Source: Pseudisothecium myosuroides
Lineage: Eukaryota > Streptophyta > Bryopsida > Hypnales > Lembophyllaceae
Assembly: GCA_951799445.1 (NCBI GenBank)
Contig: OX637288.1
Location: forward strand, 47,259,288 to 47,323,287
Length of the DNA: 64,000 bases
Direction: 5' to 3'
Shown: in pieces, positions 47,412 through 59,716 of the stretch
How positions within the stretch are numbered: position 1 is the first letter of the stretch
Layout: each line of letters starts with the position of its first letter
Made by a program: the position numbers and the translations under genes
Notes under the pieces: generated by a model
Databases searched by the model: none
What the model saw: the letters and a program-made list of their open reading frames with translations, nothing else
Told to the model about the DNA's origin: nothing

Positions 47412-47875
47412 GTATTTTTTTTAAATTGTTGTGAATTCTGGATCAATAGGTATAAGAGATGAGCACATATTTTGCATTGCTTTCAAGGGTTGTAGAGAGA
47501 ATATCCATGAGCAATGTGATTTGCTCTGTAGGCTCCATAGATGGAATAAGCCCTATCACCACCCAAATTAGCAATCTGAATATCTTGGGGCCAATTCCAA
47601 GGCAGGCACATATTTTTCCAAAGATGTGCGCTTGTTGAACAAATCAAATTCAAGTGGAATTATAATTTCTTGACTAAAATTGTAGTTTTTGTGAATTTTT
47701 GAAGTGGTCTATTCTGAAATTACAAAACCACTCATAGAGTGGAGTCATGAACATCCTATAAACAACCCATAACCGCTTTAATTTCCATTCTTGTACAATA
47801 ATAGTAAATATTCTTATAGTGTCAGATATCAAGAAATTAGTGTGGGGCAACCTAATTTCACTATTTAGCATACAG
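47412..47875. other. Gene-free spacer
   Basis: No coding segment or element ends recognised. Confidence 0.4.
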
Positions 47876-48192
47876 TAAGGTAGGAGGTCCAAAAATGGAG
47901 CATCTATGCGCTGAAACTGAATTTTGTGGAGGTAAAACATCTTGAAATATTTTTCAGTAAATTTTCCTTGAAAGACAAGTGGAATTGAAATCTAACCCAA
48001 GTCGTTTCATATTTTTTGGACCTTTGTAGAATTAGTTACAAATTTTTGAAGTTGGAAAAAAGTGGTCATTTGTGATCATCAAAATGGATCACCTCCTGAA
48101 ATGTGCATAGGTGGTACATTGAAGAAAGTAAAATGTACCTCTGAGTCATGATCCATTTTAATGCCCACTCCGTTTTACAGCCTCCTACCTTA
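47876..48192. mobile_element. TA-flanked element with AGGTAGGAGG ends, copy 2
   Basis: TAAGGTAGGAGGTCC on the left and CCTCCTACCTTA on the right: an inverted AGGTAGGAGG between TA dinucleotides, about 315 bp. This is the best-preserved copy of the family. Confidence 0.7.
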
Positions 48193-48328
48193 GATGAATA
48201 CAGCTTCAGTTCACATGATTCAGTCTTATTTGCTTACTACTAGTCCATAAAAGAATCATGAATTCTCATGATTTTCATCCCAGTTCACACAATACCAGCC
48301 TGCCTTTGGAGATGTGTCACGTTCCCAC

Positions 48329-48458
48329 CAGGGCTTTTATTTTTGGCGATAGATCGCTAGATCTGTCAGAACTGCCACCACTCAGGCTTCATCCCTCCAT
48401 AAATCGACCTCTACTATGAAGCCAACAGAGGGGACACTTGTCCAAAAAAAAAGCCCTG
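48329..48458. mobile_element. hAT-type MITE (130 bp), TSD GTTCCCAC
   Basis: Inverted ends CAGGGCTTTT (left CAGGGCTTTTATTTTTGG, right CCAAAAAAAAAGCCCTG) with an exact 8-bp duplication GTTCCCAC at 48321-48328 and 48459-48466. The CAGGG start and 8-bp duplication are the hAT hallmarks. Confidence 0.93.
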
Positions 48459-48466
48459 GTTCCCAC

Positions 48467-49074
48467 CAGTTTTGTTTTTTTTCATTTTCCATGCAGTGGC
48501 AAAGTGGCGATATTAAATGTTACGGTGGTGCTCCAAGTTTCAACATTCATCCACGTACTAGATAGAAAATGTGATACTACGTATCTATAATTCTATTCTC
48601 ATTCACAATGTGGCGATTTCATTCAAGATTTTTCTTGAACTTGAAGTTTTTTGGCGATTTCATCCAAAATTTTACTAAAAATTTCCTATAGGCTTGGTGC
48701 CAGGTCAAAAATTTTGGTGCAATTTTGCACCAAATCGCCGAAAAAAACAACACTGGTTCCCACTAGGCTCACAAATCCAATTGGTTTGAATGATGCTTGG
48801 CTGGGCACATGTCCCATGATGCTTGAGAGCACTGAAGGGTACACTCACATGGAGCTGGAAACCTCATGTTCACAAAGTCAGTTTCATTAGAATCATCAGT
48901 TTCTGATTTCCTTGTCCAATTTCCCCGCGGCATATGCCTTCACCACTAGAAATGATTGGGGTCTGATTTGACACAGGCGATGGACGACGGCCCTGTAATC
49001 ATCCATTTAACCCAGGAACACCAAGCTAGGTCACCATGTAAATAATCTTTTTTGGTATCGTGTGAATCATTTGC
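48467..49074. other. Gene-free spacer
   Basis: TTGGCGATTTCAT is repeated near 48611 and 48651. No recognisable gene. Confidence 0.4.
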
Positions 49075-49304
49075 TTAACCCATAAAGGACGCCGCGGCCA
49101 TTTTGTGGTTGATGAATGCCAAAGAATCAAGTTGTGTAGGACAGAAGTGCAACTATTCATCCTCGGAATTTTGTGTGGAAAGGAGAGATCATAAACAATA
49201 GTTTGACCTCCACTAAGCCTTTTTGGTTTTTTCAAAGTAGATGATGTCATACAGTGCCAAAAAGGATGATTTCTACGGTCACCAACCCGGCGTTTAAGGA
49301 TTAA
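49075..49304. mobile_element. Short TTAA-flanked element (230 bp)
   Basis: TTAACCCATAAAGGACGCCG on the left. The right end in reverse complement is TTAATCCTTAAACGCCG. The same terminal style as the A-C subfamilies but an unrelated interior; the left end shares CGCCGC..CCATTTTGTGG with 57886-58629. Confidence 0.7.
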
Positions 49305-50185
49305 AAAAAAAATTCAAAAACATTAAGTGGAGGTCAACCTATTGTGCAAGACCTACCCTTTTCACACAAAATTCCAAGGATGAACATTTGCACTTTTATC
49401 TCATATACAAGGATTCTTTATCATCCATTAGACACGTTTAGGCCATTTCTTCCTTCAAGGTTAAATTGATTTGTTTTACACACACCTATGTATGGGTGCA
49501 TCCTTGGATTTTTGGTAAAAATTCAATTATGTTGTGTATATATGTAAGGCACATACTAAGGAGAGATGGCAGTTTGAGGTGAATCTTTGGAATGACTTCA
49601 AAAAAATTCAATAGCATATACTAGAGGTTCTACTCCGTATTACTTTATAGCCGTGTTGCACCCCATGCAAAGTCAAAGACATCCACCATAATGGTTTAAA
49701 ATTAGATTGGCCATGCTTCTAAATGTTTCCTATACGACATAATTAGGGAACCATTGATCTCAAGTAGTTCTACCTTCTTTTAATTAGAGTTGTCATGACT
49801 CTCAACGAGTACATCTATTATCCAACTCGCTTATCCGATTAGGACCTCTCCTATATGTTGTTGTCAACAACATGTTGATTGTTGGATATACATACGTGGA
49901 CTACCCTGCTCACATTTTGTTCTATATCGGTATGTTCACCACGTAGGGCAAGTAGAATTGGGCACAAACAAGAAGGACTATGGTGTGTATAAGGTGCAAA
50001 GGTGACAACAAGGGGCATACAAGAAGGACCATATCCAAAGGAGAATGGAAAAGGACTGCAAGGTTTCAAAGGTGAAGGACCATGGTATATAAGGTTTGTA
50101 TATCTATTGTTGACCCTTTGGACATTGCACATATATAGATTGATTGGGTTCACAATTTTTTTTGTTGCAATAGAATAGAATGATA
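49305..50185. other. Gene-free spacer
   Basis: 49320-49390 repeats, inverted, part of the preceding short element (AGTGGAGGTCAA against TTGACCTCCACT). No gene. Confidence 0.4.
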
Positions 50186-50300
50186 AAAACTAATTTATCA
50201 TTGTCAATATCATAAAAAAATCTACCAATTTGATGAGGGTCAATGTAATTTTTGGCAATTTTCAATTTTTTTACAATATTGACAATGATAAATTAGTTTT
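50186..50300. repeat. Perfect 25-bp inverted repeat (hairpin)
   Basis: AAAACTAATTTATCATTGTC plus AATAT at 50186-50210 is perfectly complementary to 50276-50300, with a 65-nt AT-rich loop that has some further pairing. Probably a small fold-back element. Confidence 0.8.
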
Positions 50301-50840
50301 ATTTAAATTTGTTGAATCAATTATGTGCATCATGAACTCTAGTCTTTGGACAAAGAAATTGAATTTAAAAACACATTAAATACAATTGTGAAATATAAAT
50401 TGAATGCATTGTCTAATTCAACAAATATTTCAAATGCAAAGGCATTAAGATAAAACAATGGTCCATATTGCAACCTATACTCTCTCTACAATGGCTAAAG
50501 CTATCCCATGCTCTCAATTCAAAAAAAAAAAATCAAATATTGTGAGAACAAACATCATTTGCATGTCTGTCAAACTGTTGGTATTTTAAATTCTATAAAT
50601 GGCAATTTCCTTTTATTTTTGGGTACAACAATTTGAAATGATATATACCAACATGACGAGGCATAAAAAAAATTGGAGTTCTAAAAAAAAATTTACAAAA
50701 ATAAAAGAATTCCAAATCATGTCAAACAAAATTGAGTTTTAGACATGGCTAACTTTGAAATTGATTTTCTTTCAAATCACAACTATTTTTTTCTTCAAAC
50801 TTCCATGGTCATGTGTAGTACGTCGTACCCTACAACTTTA
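50301..50840. other. Gene-free spacer
   Basis: AT-rich, no features. Confidence 0.4.
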
Positions 50841-51690
50841 GTATATGGGTGATTGCAAGAAACACTTGTACTATTTGTTGCGTTTTGCATTTTTGGACTT
50901 TTAGTACTTTTTGTACTATGAGTCACCTTCAGTACTATTGAAGGTATGGAACATAAAATCTGAATGGTCAATTGGATTTCAAATTTACTATTCTAACAAT
51001 ATGTGATGTTCATCATTGGATGACAAAAATGGATGGAAATACTTAATTTGCCATTAAAAAACAATTTACATTAGCAAATAGAAGGTATTACGAGCCCCAA
51101 CAATACTATTGAGTCTTTCTGTGTACCTTGAAGTACTATTTTGAGCCAAATGCTACAATTTATCCTAGAAAATGAGACTTTCACGTTTCTATTTTTGAAA
51201 ATTAGGAAATGAGTTTGAAAATTTTATTTTAAAAATGGCCATTGTTGCCAACTAAGAGCAAAGTAGGAAGATCAAAGTTCAAACTAAAAAAACATTTTTA
51301 ATTCAACATAAAGTCAACCTGAATATAGCACACTTTAGGCCAATATAAAACACACTTGGAAAATGTTTTTGGAAATCCCTCTCTTGAGAAGGTGTATTTC
51401 TATTAGAAGAGCTAGCCTACCAAAGGTGTAACTCTTCAAAAAAGGTACTCAATAGTACTAAAAACCACCAAAACTGCATGTGTGACATATATTCAAAATT
51501 CAATTTCACCTATTAAATTAATTTTGAAAAAATTGAAATAATTCAAGTGCATTTTTTATTGCTATAGGAAGCTTGCTTTTGAATTTCATATCCATTCAAT
51601 CATTTTTGCAATACTTATGGCACAAAACAACTTCCGCATTGAACATGTGACGAAAAATAGTACAGGTGTTTCTTGCAATCACCCATATAC
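50841..51690. mobile_element. Element with about 37-bp terminal inverted repeats (850 bp)
   Basis: Left GTATATGGGTGATTGCAAGA then AACACTTGTACTATTT; the right end is its reverse complement with one mismatch (CACCTGTACTATTT). The flanks (ACTTTA, ACTTTT) hint at, but do not prove, a duplication, so the superfamily is unassigned. The interior has repeated GTACTA/AGTACT motifs and no transposase frame. Confidence 0.8.
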
Positions 51691-51984
51691 ACTTTTGGAC
51701 TTTGTCCATTGATGCTTATGGTATGGTTGTTTGAATGAAAACGTTTCACATTAGTACTCGGTTTCGTTTGTCACTATATGTCATCATTATAATATTGTAC
51801 AGTTATATTCTTTCTTTGAGATTTCTGTTTAGAATAAATAATCAAGTCTAAAATCAAAGTATACTCTAATATTTTGAAATATGTACGGGCTTCTAACAAT
51901 TGCGATTGGATGTTATAAAGAAAAGATACTGGATTAGGCATCAAGTGATTCCTACTTCATTCTTTGCCATGAGTCTCTACTTAC
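51691..51984. other. Gene-free spacer
   Basis: No features recognised. Confidence 0.4.
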
Positions 51985-52924
51985 TTAACCCCTAAAGGAC
52001 CGGCATGCGTTTTTTGGCCGTATAGAAATTTTGGGTAGGTCCGTGTGACTAGAGATTTTTATATTTTAAGCTGAAATTTTAATAGAAGGTGGGCGCAAGG
52101 AATATCTATCATATGCACTAATTTTCAGGACATTTGGAAATAGGAGTCAAAAGTTATGGCCAAATATGTTATTTTTTTTCGTCACTGGGCAGTCCAGGCA
52201 GCAAGAAAAATTTGGCAAATTTTTAATTTTTTTTAAAAATATTTTTTTCCTTGTAGATTATATTTTTTTCTATCTGGAAAGCTTTGATTCATTTCATTTG
52301 GATTTGTTATGAAAAAGTTATGGACATTCTTGTTTTTCGGGCAGTTAGAGCATCTTCTTGAAAAAAATAACTTGTAGGAATCATTTCTGAATGCTATTTT
52401 TGCAATTTAAAAAAAAAAAATTCTCATAGTTTAGTTTACCTGCTAGAACAATCTCACCTTTGGGATTAGTGTATTTTAATTCCATCTAAAATATATTAAT
52501 GTTTTAGATTTTCCTTCTATCTCGTACCTACTTCTACTTAATAAGTTTTTTAAGAATGATAATTAAGTTTTTTTGAATATTTTTTTTTCCCCCTAGACTC
52601 TCAACTCAATTCTCCACTATAAAGACTTGAAGCACAAAACTCTGTAGTGCAAAAATTTTAAGTGAAAAATGTTTAAAGTCAAAAAATCCAGTCCCGCAAT
52701 GTGCTGAAATACTTGTTTTTTCCACTTTAAACGCAGATATCTTGCAATCTGAGCGGTCAAAAATTCTGAAATTTTTTCCACACATTCTCATACTAGTTAG
52801 GTGTAAGATCCTATGGTTAGATGTGAAAAAAAAACATTTTTCATTTTTTTTTACTCCTTGCTTTAGAAATGGCAATTTTGAGTGTTTTTTGGCAGAAAGA
52901 ATGCCTTGGGCCTTTAGGGGTTAA
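51985..52924 (-). mobile_element. TTAA element, subfamily B, full-length copy
   Basis: TTAACCCCTAAAGGACCGGC on the left, GGGCCTTTAGGGGTTAA on the right, 940 bp. Very similar, inverted, to 56554-57496. Its right TTAA is also the left TTAA of the next element. Confidence 0.92.
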
Positions 52925-53586
52925 CCCTTAAATGTCCAAGGCCTTTTTTGAGCTTCTTGAAATTAGCTCTAAGTTGAATTAAAAGCCAACATTTTAATAA
53001 CTTCTGTCAAATTCCTTTGAATTGTAACCGTACAAATTCAAACTAGACATGTTAGAGATCCCATTGAATGAATATATATATCACTTATGGATTGAAAGAT
53101 TATAACGTTTGATCATGAGGGTGTTAAAATTTAAAACTATGAAAGTGATTGAAGTCTTTCATTCCTCTTTTCCAATGTCAAATCTAAAAAACTTGGTCAC
53201 CAAAAAAATATGAAGTTAAAGGGCCTAACATGCATAACTCCAATCAATTTATGGCTTCTCAAAATCAACACTACAATTTTTTTAAATGAATTTCTAATGT
53301 AATTTTTTTCCAATATCTAGTGTAGTTGAGGCTCTTTTTCAACATCCATTGACACTAGAAAATCAAGATTTGCAATGGACATCCTTGCATAAAATCTTGA
53401 ATAAAAAAATCATAATCATTCCCCAAATCATTCATTTTCAAAATCAAATTTTTGATGCTAAAACTAGACTTTATAATGAATTTTTCAAAAATGTAAATTA
53501 CTAGAAATACTAATTTGGTAAGGTTGTATCCAACTTCAAAGTATAGTTGACACCAAAATTTGGTGCCTTGGGCATTCAGAGGTTAA
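52921..53586 (+). mobile_element. TTAA element, subfamily C, full-length copy
   Basis: TTAACCCTTAAATGTCCAAG on the left, TTGGGCATTCAGAGGTTAA on the right, 666 bp. It shares the TTAA at 52921-52924 with the adjoining B element, as expected when one element inserts at the TTAA edge of another. Confidence 0.88.
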
Positions 53587-53629
53587 CCATCTGTTTAGGA
53601 CTAGAAATTCATCCATCTATTCTTTAAGT

Positions 53630-54219
53630 TAGGTTTTTGTTTTTGTTTTTTTTGTTTGATAAGCTAAGATCTAAAGAACCGTGAGGCATCCAACGGCGTT
53701 CTTCTTACTGCTTGGAAATTCTTCACAAAGAAGGATGCACAAACATTGTTTTGTGGCGTTTGGACCTACAATGTAGAAGTTATTAAATTTCAAAGTTTTG
53801 ATGAATCAAAAATTGAATTAAGTTATCATTTAGCTTGGAAAAATCATGACTTTTACATGGCATGTCCAAACGCCGCAAAACAAAGCGTTTATACTCCTTC
53901 ATGCATTGTGCTTTCTATTCATGCCAGTTTTGTGGCATTTGGACCTTTGGTGTGAAAGTTATGGAATTTTTTCAATTAAAAAATTGGATTAAATTATCCT
54001 TTATTTTGGAAAAAACATAACTTTCACATTGCATGTTTAAAAGTCACAAAACAAAGCCTTTGCACTCTTTTGTGTATAAAGCTTTCTACTTGTACCACAA
54101 ATGCAACCTCTTACACCGTGGTATGTAAGTTACTGAATTTCAAAGTTTTAATGAATTAAAAAATTAGAAAATCATTTTTACTTTTATTTTGGTTGTGGCA
54201 ATGGCACAGGGCATACTAG
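53630..54219 (+). mobile_element. Helitron-like element with internal repeats
   Basis: Similar to 60655-60895 at both ends (GATAAGCTAAGATC / GTTGAGATC, and GTGGC(G/A)TTTGGACCTACAAT). The 3' end GTTGTGGCAATGGCACAGGG then CATACTAGT resembles a Helitron terminus: a small hairpin shortly before CTAG, then T. The middle (53740-54150) holds two to three copies of a roughly 190-bp repeat. The 5' end is not defined. Confidence 0.5.
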
Positions 54220-55242
54220 TCTAATTTAAAGACTCTTATCTTGATTTCCTATCTTTTTTGCAATTTAGATTTTGAAAACTTTGTATGGCCTTAAAAAAAG
54301 GTGCTAATAAATAAATAAGATAATAAATTAACAATCTTAAAAACAATCATATAGTTAGAATCTTGTCCTTAAAACCTGTAACAAAAATTTCTTATTAAAA
54401 TCACCATTATTCAATCTTTAACCAAATTTAGACAAAATTTAAAATTATTTATTTCAAAATTTACAATAGATTTTGTTTAGTGCAATGATAGATCTAATTG
54501 TATGAATATGCTAGATCTATAGATTTTGTTAGAAAGTGATCACTAAATTACACTTTAAAATAATAATTTATAAGACATTCTTTAAGTTTTTTAAAATTTC
54601 AAACTACTTGAAGTCTTGAAGGAGTCAAGGTGATATAAGTCATGTAACCAAGGTAAAGATATGGCTCAGGAAAGATGTAACAAAGATCACTTTTAGTGAA
54701 AAATTGCTCAAAGCCTCAAAAATTAATCAAGAGGGTGATTGGGAATCATTTCTTCCTTTGTGAATGGATAAAACCACTGAATTGCTATTAAAATCTTGGA
54801 TATTAGAATTTTTTTGGATGAATGAACACACTTTTAGATAAAAAAAACAAATTTTCATCTATAGTTTGCATATTTCATCTATGTCCATGGATATATTTAG
54901 CTTCATCACTCCAATGAAGATTGTTTTTTGCACACTGTAAAATGAATCAAATAAAAAACACTAGATATACTCTCATAGAGCACACTATTCTTCACGAGTT
55001 ATAAGGGTCAAAATGAGCATTCCTAACAACGTTTTAAAAGAATAAAAAATCCAAATCCCAAATTTCAACATTAATTTTGAATCATAATTACTCTTAAACT
55101 ACAACCTTGATAAATTTTCAAACATAGTTAAATTGCAATTCCAATTCACATTTAAGGAATCATTTTTTGTATGTTTCTAGAAATGTTTTTATGCTTTTAT
55201 GGTAAAAAAACAATTCATTTGATCCTTAATATAGAATGACAA
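54220..55242. other. Gene-free region
   Basis: AT-rich. No coding segment or paired ends found. Confidence 0.4.
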
Positions 55243-56174
55243 TTAACCCCTAAAGTTCCATGACTATGTTTTCACCGAAAACACTCAAAAACTGCCATTT
55301 TTAGTACAAGTACCAAATTCTTGAAAAAAAAAAATTTTGACACATGTAACCGTAGGATATTATAGTAAACTAGTTTTAGAAGATGTGGAAAAAATTTCAG
55401 AATTTTCCACCATGCGGATTGGAAGATATTAGCATTTGAATTGGCAAAAATCCTTTTTCTGTTCCAGCAAAAAACAGGGCAGCTGCACTTCACAAGGTCA
55501 CATTTGTATGAAAAAATGTCCAAAATGGTGGTGCTTCTTTGAATTATTTTTCCTAAACAAGTTGGCTACATGCTTAAAATTTTTCAAATCATTTGGAATT
55601 GTACAACATATACAAAAAAAATTGTAAGTAGAAAGAAGTAGAGAATGATCCAAAATACTAAATTGTTAAGAATTTAATTATGGAATTGAAAAATGTCAAT
55701 CCCAATGGTTGTAATGTTGTAATAAACAACCTAAATCCTATGATTCCTTTTTTTTCAAAAAATATTAAAAGTTGAGTTAAATAAACAACTTCAAAATTTA
55801 TTTCAGAGTAGAGAATTTGTAATTGCCCGCAAACTAAAAAACCTCATAACTTTTTACTCATTGGTCGAAATGGAATGATTTAAAGCTTTCCACATATACA
55901 TAACTCTAGAAAACCAATTTCAAATTTTTATTTTTGAAAAAAGTGATTTTTTCAAATCTGCCCGGACTGCCTGCCCGGTGAAAAAAATAACATATTAGGC
56001 CATAATTTTTTACTCCTATTTCAAAATGTCATGAAATTTAGTGCACATGAAAGATATTCCTCGTCCCCACCTTCTATTAAAATTTCATCTTAACATATGA
56101 AAATCTCTAGTCACACGTACCTACCCAAAATCACTATGTTGCTAAAAAATAGCAGGTTGGTCATTAGGGGTTAA
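55243..56174 (-). mobile_element. TTAA element, subfamily A, full-length copy
   Basis: TTAACCCCTAAAGTTCCATG on the left, GGTCATTAGGGGTTAA on the right, 932 bp. Nearly the same sequence as 27235-28163 by eye, with scattered differences. Flanks outside TTAA are different. Confidence 0.92.
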
Positions 56175-56553
56175 TATGTGAGCTATATATGCTCAACCAT
56201 CTCTAATGAATATTGACACTTTCTAATCCAAAAAATTGTATATATATTTTGAGACTTATAAACAAATTTGATTAATTAACAAATTTTCTGTATATAAAAT
56301 TTTGAGCACTTATTGGAAAGAGCATTTAGAAGTTTGTGTGATCCTCCCAAACAACATTGTTCAATAGAATTGAGTGTATTTATTTTTCACCAACAATTGG
56401 ATTTGATATAAGTTGGCATTTCCTTATTAGCCACTCTATATACTAATTAGTCCCTTCATCTTCTATTTTAAGATTTGTTTCCTCTTCCTTGTAATCATAA
56501 ATCCTACTTAGAAAACAAGGCTAAAAAGTTATAATAAAATTACTCAAATTATC

Positions 56554-57496
56554 TTAACCCCTAAAGGCCCAAGGCATTTTTTCTGCCAAAAAACCATCAA
56601 AACTGCCATTTCTATAGCAAGGAGTAAAAAAAAATGAAAAATGTTTTTTTTGCACATCTAACCGTAGGATCTTACACCTAACTAGTATGAGAATGTGTGG
56701 AAAAAATTTCAGAATTTTTGACCGCTCAGATTGCAAGATATCTGCGTTTAAAGTGGAAAAAACAAGTATTTCAGCACATTGCGGGACTAGATTTTTTGAC
56801 TTTAAACATTTTTAACTTAAAATTTTTGCACTACAGAGTTTTGTGCTTTAAATCTTTATAGTGGAGAATTGAGTTGAGAGTCTAGGGAAAAAAAAATATT
56901 CAAAAAAACTTAATTATCATTCCTAAAAAATTTATTAAGTAGAAGTAGGTATGAGATAGAAGGAAAATCTAAAACATTAATATATTTTAGATGGAATTAA
57001 AATACACTAATCCCAATGGTGAGACTGTTCTAGCAAGTGAAATAAACCATGAGAATTTATTTTTTTTGAAAAATTTCAAAATTAGCATTTAGAAATGAAT
57101 CCTACAAGTTATTTTTTTCAAGAAGATGCTCTAACTGCCCGAAAAACAAGAATGTCCATAACTTTCTCATAACAAATCCAAATGAAATGAATCAAAGCTT
57201 TCCAGATAGACAAAAATATAATCTACAAGAAAAAAAATATTTTAAGAAAAAAAGTCAAAATTTTGCCAAATTTTTCTTGCTGCCCGGACTGCCCAGTTAC
57301 AAAAAAAAGTAACATATTTGGCCATAACTTTTGACTCCTATTTCCAAATGTCTTGAAATTTAGTGCATATGAAAGATATTCCTCGCGCCCACCTTCTATT
57401 AAAATTTCAGCTTAAAATATGGAAATCTCTAGTCATACGGACCTGCCCAAAATTTCTATACGGCCAAAAAACGCATGCCGGTCCTTTAGGGGTTAA
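56554..57496 (+). mobile_element. TTAA element, subfamily B, full-length copy
   Basis: TTAACCCCTAAAGGCCCAAG on the left, CGGTCCTTTAGGGGTTAA on the right, 943 bp. Contains GCTGCCCGGACTGCCCAG and AACCGTAGGATCTTACACC. Close relative of 51985-52924. Confidence 0.92.
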
Positions 57497-57885
57497 ATAT
57501 CCACTTGGCTTAAAGTTTTTAGATTTATCCATTTGGATGCCTAAATGTGTTGAGCAACTAAGACCAATAATTTAATTGAAATGCATATTTGTACTTTGAA
57601 TTAAAGGTGATGTTGGCAAAGTGAATTTCATTCCAAGATGTATAGTATTTGAACCTTCCAAAAAATTTGACAACTCTCATATAACTCCACTCTTCACACA
57701 AGCAATCCTCTCTGTGTATATTTCCTAAAAGAATGGTCCTTCAACCACAAAACTTTATGGACTCTTCCTCCAAAATTTAAAACTAATATGTATTCTATTG
57801 AATGCCTTTTAATAGGACATCAAAAAGTTGGAAATTGGAGGGTTCAACAGTTTGTTTTGTCCTCCTTTTATACTTTAATTGAACC

Positions 57886-58629
57886 TTAACCCTGTAACGC
57901 CGCCACAACCATTTTGTGGCTTTTGGATGAGGATGCCTTCATGTGTAGAGAGATTGGAAGCATTTTTTCATCCATATTTTTGTTGTTGACCTTTCATGGT
58001 GGGTTATGAAGGGTATCCAATTGAATTTGTAGTCTTGCAAGTGTTTGTCTTCACGGAAATGAGAAGTTAGTAAAAAAAATGGATCACAAAATTTTGCTAT
58101 TTTAGTGTATTTTAAAAAGTTGTTGCTCCTTCCTCTAAATCTAAAATTTCTCCACAAAAATGATATTCTCTGAGTTTGAGCCCAACTAACAAAATGAAGG
58201 TCATCTACTCTAGTTTCTACTCCAATTTGAATTTTGAAAAATTCCTAATATTGAAGATTTTATTGCAATTTGAACTTTGGATGTCTTTTCAATGTCTATT
58301 ATTTTTGAATTATAGAATGACACGGAAATTGAGTTTACACCATGATGTTTGTCACTATAATTTACATACATGGTGAAAATTTCCAATTTTTTGACATAAT
58401 TTTCTATTTGATACGATTTTTCTTCACTTTTTCTTCAAAAATTCTTAAAAAAATCATTTTTTCACAAAAAAATCTAAAAAATTTATGAGGTTAAGAGGAC
58501 ATGTAATTCCATCCCTAAAAAATAAATATAAAAATTTTCATTCATATCTAGTTGCAAAATGGAAGTAAACTAAGTGATGGATAGTGAGGCTTGAAATCAA
58601 TGGTCACAGGTCCGTCCTTTAAGGGTTAA
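57886..58629. mobile_element. TTAA-flanked element, separate subfamily (744 bp)
   Basis: TTAACCCTGTAACGCCGCCA on the left, GTCCGTCCTTTAAGGGTTAA on the right. The termini follow the A-C style but the interior is different. The CCATTTTGTGG block near the left end is shared with 49075-49304. No coding frame. Confidence 0.75.
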
Positions 58630-58693
58630 GACTTGTGCTTACACCACTCTTAACACCAAGTAAGGAGCATACCTTCTTGTTGATACTTTCTTA

Positions 58694-59284
58694 CTCCCTC
58701 TTTCTCAAAATATATCCGAGGTTGTGAAAAATTGGTTGTCTCAAATTTTAAATTTGATGTTTCAATGGTTGACAAAAATGAAATGTTGGGTGTGCTTGAT
58801 GGTATCATATGGGCATTACAGGGCAATTGCTAGTTTCCATTGATGCCACAGCTTGTCCTTGCCAATGTGCAACAATTGATAGTAATTGCGTGGACCATAC
58901 ATTGCTGCTAGGAGAGGAAAATGTTGTTCAACTTTTCTTTGTCCATGTTCCCTGAAAGTTTTTTTAATGGTATCAATTAGAGAGTCAATGCCCTTCTAGG
59001 AGAGTTGTAGAAGATGGTTCGTAACTATCTTTTAATGGTTCAATCACTTGCAAGTCTTAATCAAACATAGTTCAATACATAGGAGCTATTCGCAAGACAG
59101 AAGAAAACTGAACAATTTTGATGCCAATTTTTTGTGGTCAAAGTCTTCAAAACTTTGCCACTTGCTAGGGATGACTAGAAGCTACAATAACTACACATTC
59201 CCGTCAACCAAATAGGAGTACCTGACCCATTATTCTATCTAGCATTTTCCAAGAAACGATGGATTTACTTTGAGACAAAGGCAG
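58694..59284. mobile_element. Stowaway-like element, 591 bp
   Basis: CTCCCTCTTTCTCAAAATAT on the left; the reverse complement of the right end is CTGCCTTTGTCTCAAAGTAA. TA on both sides. Imperfect ends indicate an older copy. Confidence 0.7.
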
Positions 59285-59373
59285 TATAACAATTAAAATA
59301 TTAATTTGTTTAAAAAAATGAGCAAATAAAAGTTGGATGAAACTAGTGAATTGGAATTGACTAATCCACCACT

Positions 59374-59679
59374 TAAAATAGTCTGCTCTAAAAGTGACTA
59401 TGCTCTAGAAGCGATCATGACATAGGAGTACATTTTTCTTTCTTCAATGTTCAAACAATGTACATTTCAAGAGGTGATTGCTCTTAGTGACTACCGCATT
59501 TCAACTTCAAAAATTTGTAACTAATTCCACAAAGTTCCAAAAAATATGAAACAACTTGGGTTGGATGCCATTTCCATTTTTCTTCCTATGAAAATTTACT
59601 GAAAATTGTTTCAAAGAGTTTAGCTTCCTTGAAAAGACAATCAACTTTTAAGTGGTCGCTATAAGAGTAGACTACCTTA
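59374..59679. mobile_element. TA-flanked element of the AGGTAG family, copy 3
   Basis: The right end GAGTAGACTACCTTA is in inverse orientation to 42355 and 47876. The interior CAACTTGGGTTGGATGCCAT corresponds to AACCCAAGTCGTTTCAT in copy 2. The left end is degenerate. Confidence 0.6.
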
Positions 59680-59716
59680 CTGCAAGGTCCACAAATTTTG
59701 AGCAAACATCCATACC

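Noticed and set aside
27277..57575. Recurring 60-105 codon frames inside A and B elements
   Set aside because: They repeat only because the elements repeat. Their frames are broken differently in each copy, so no protein is maintained.
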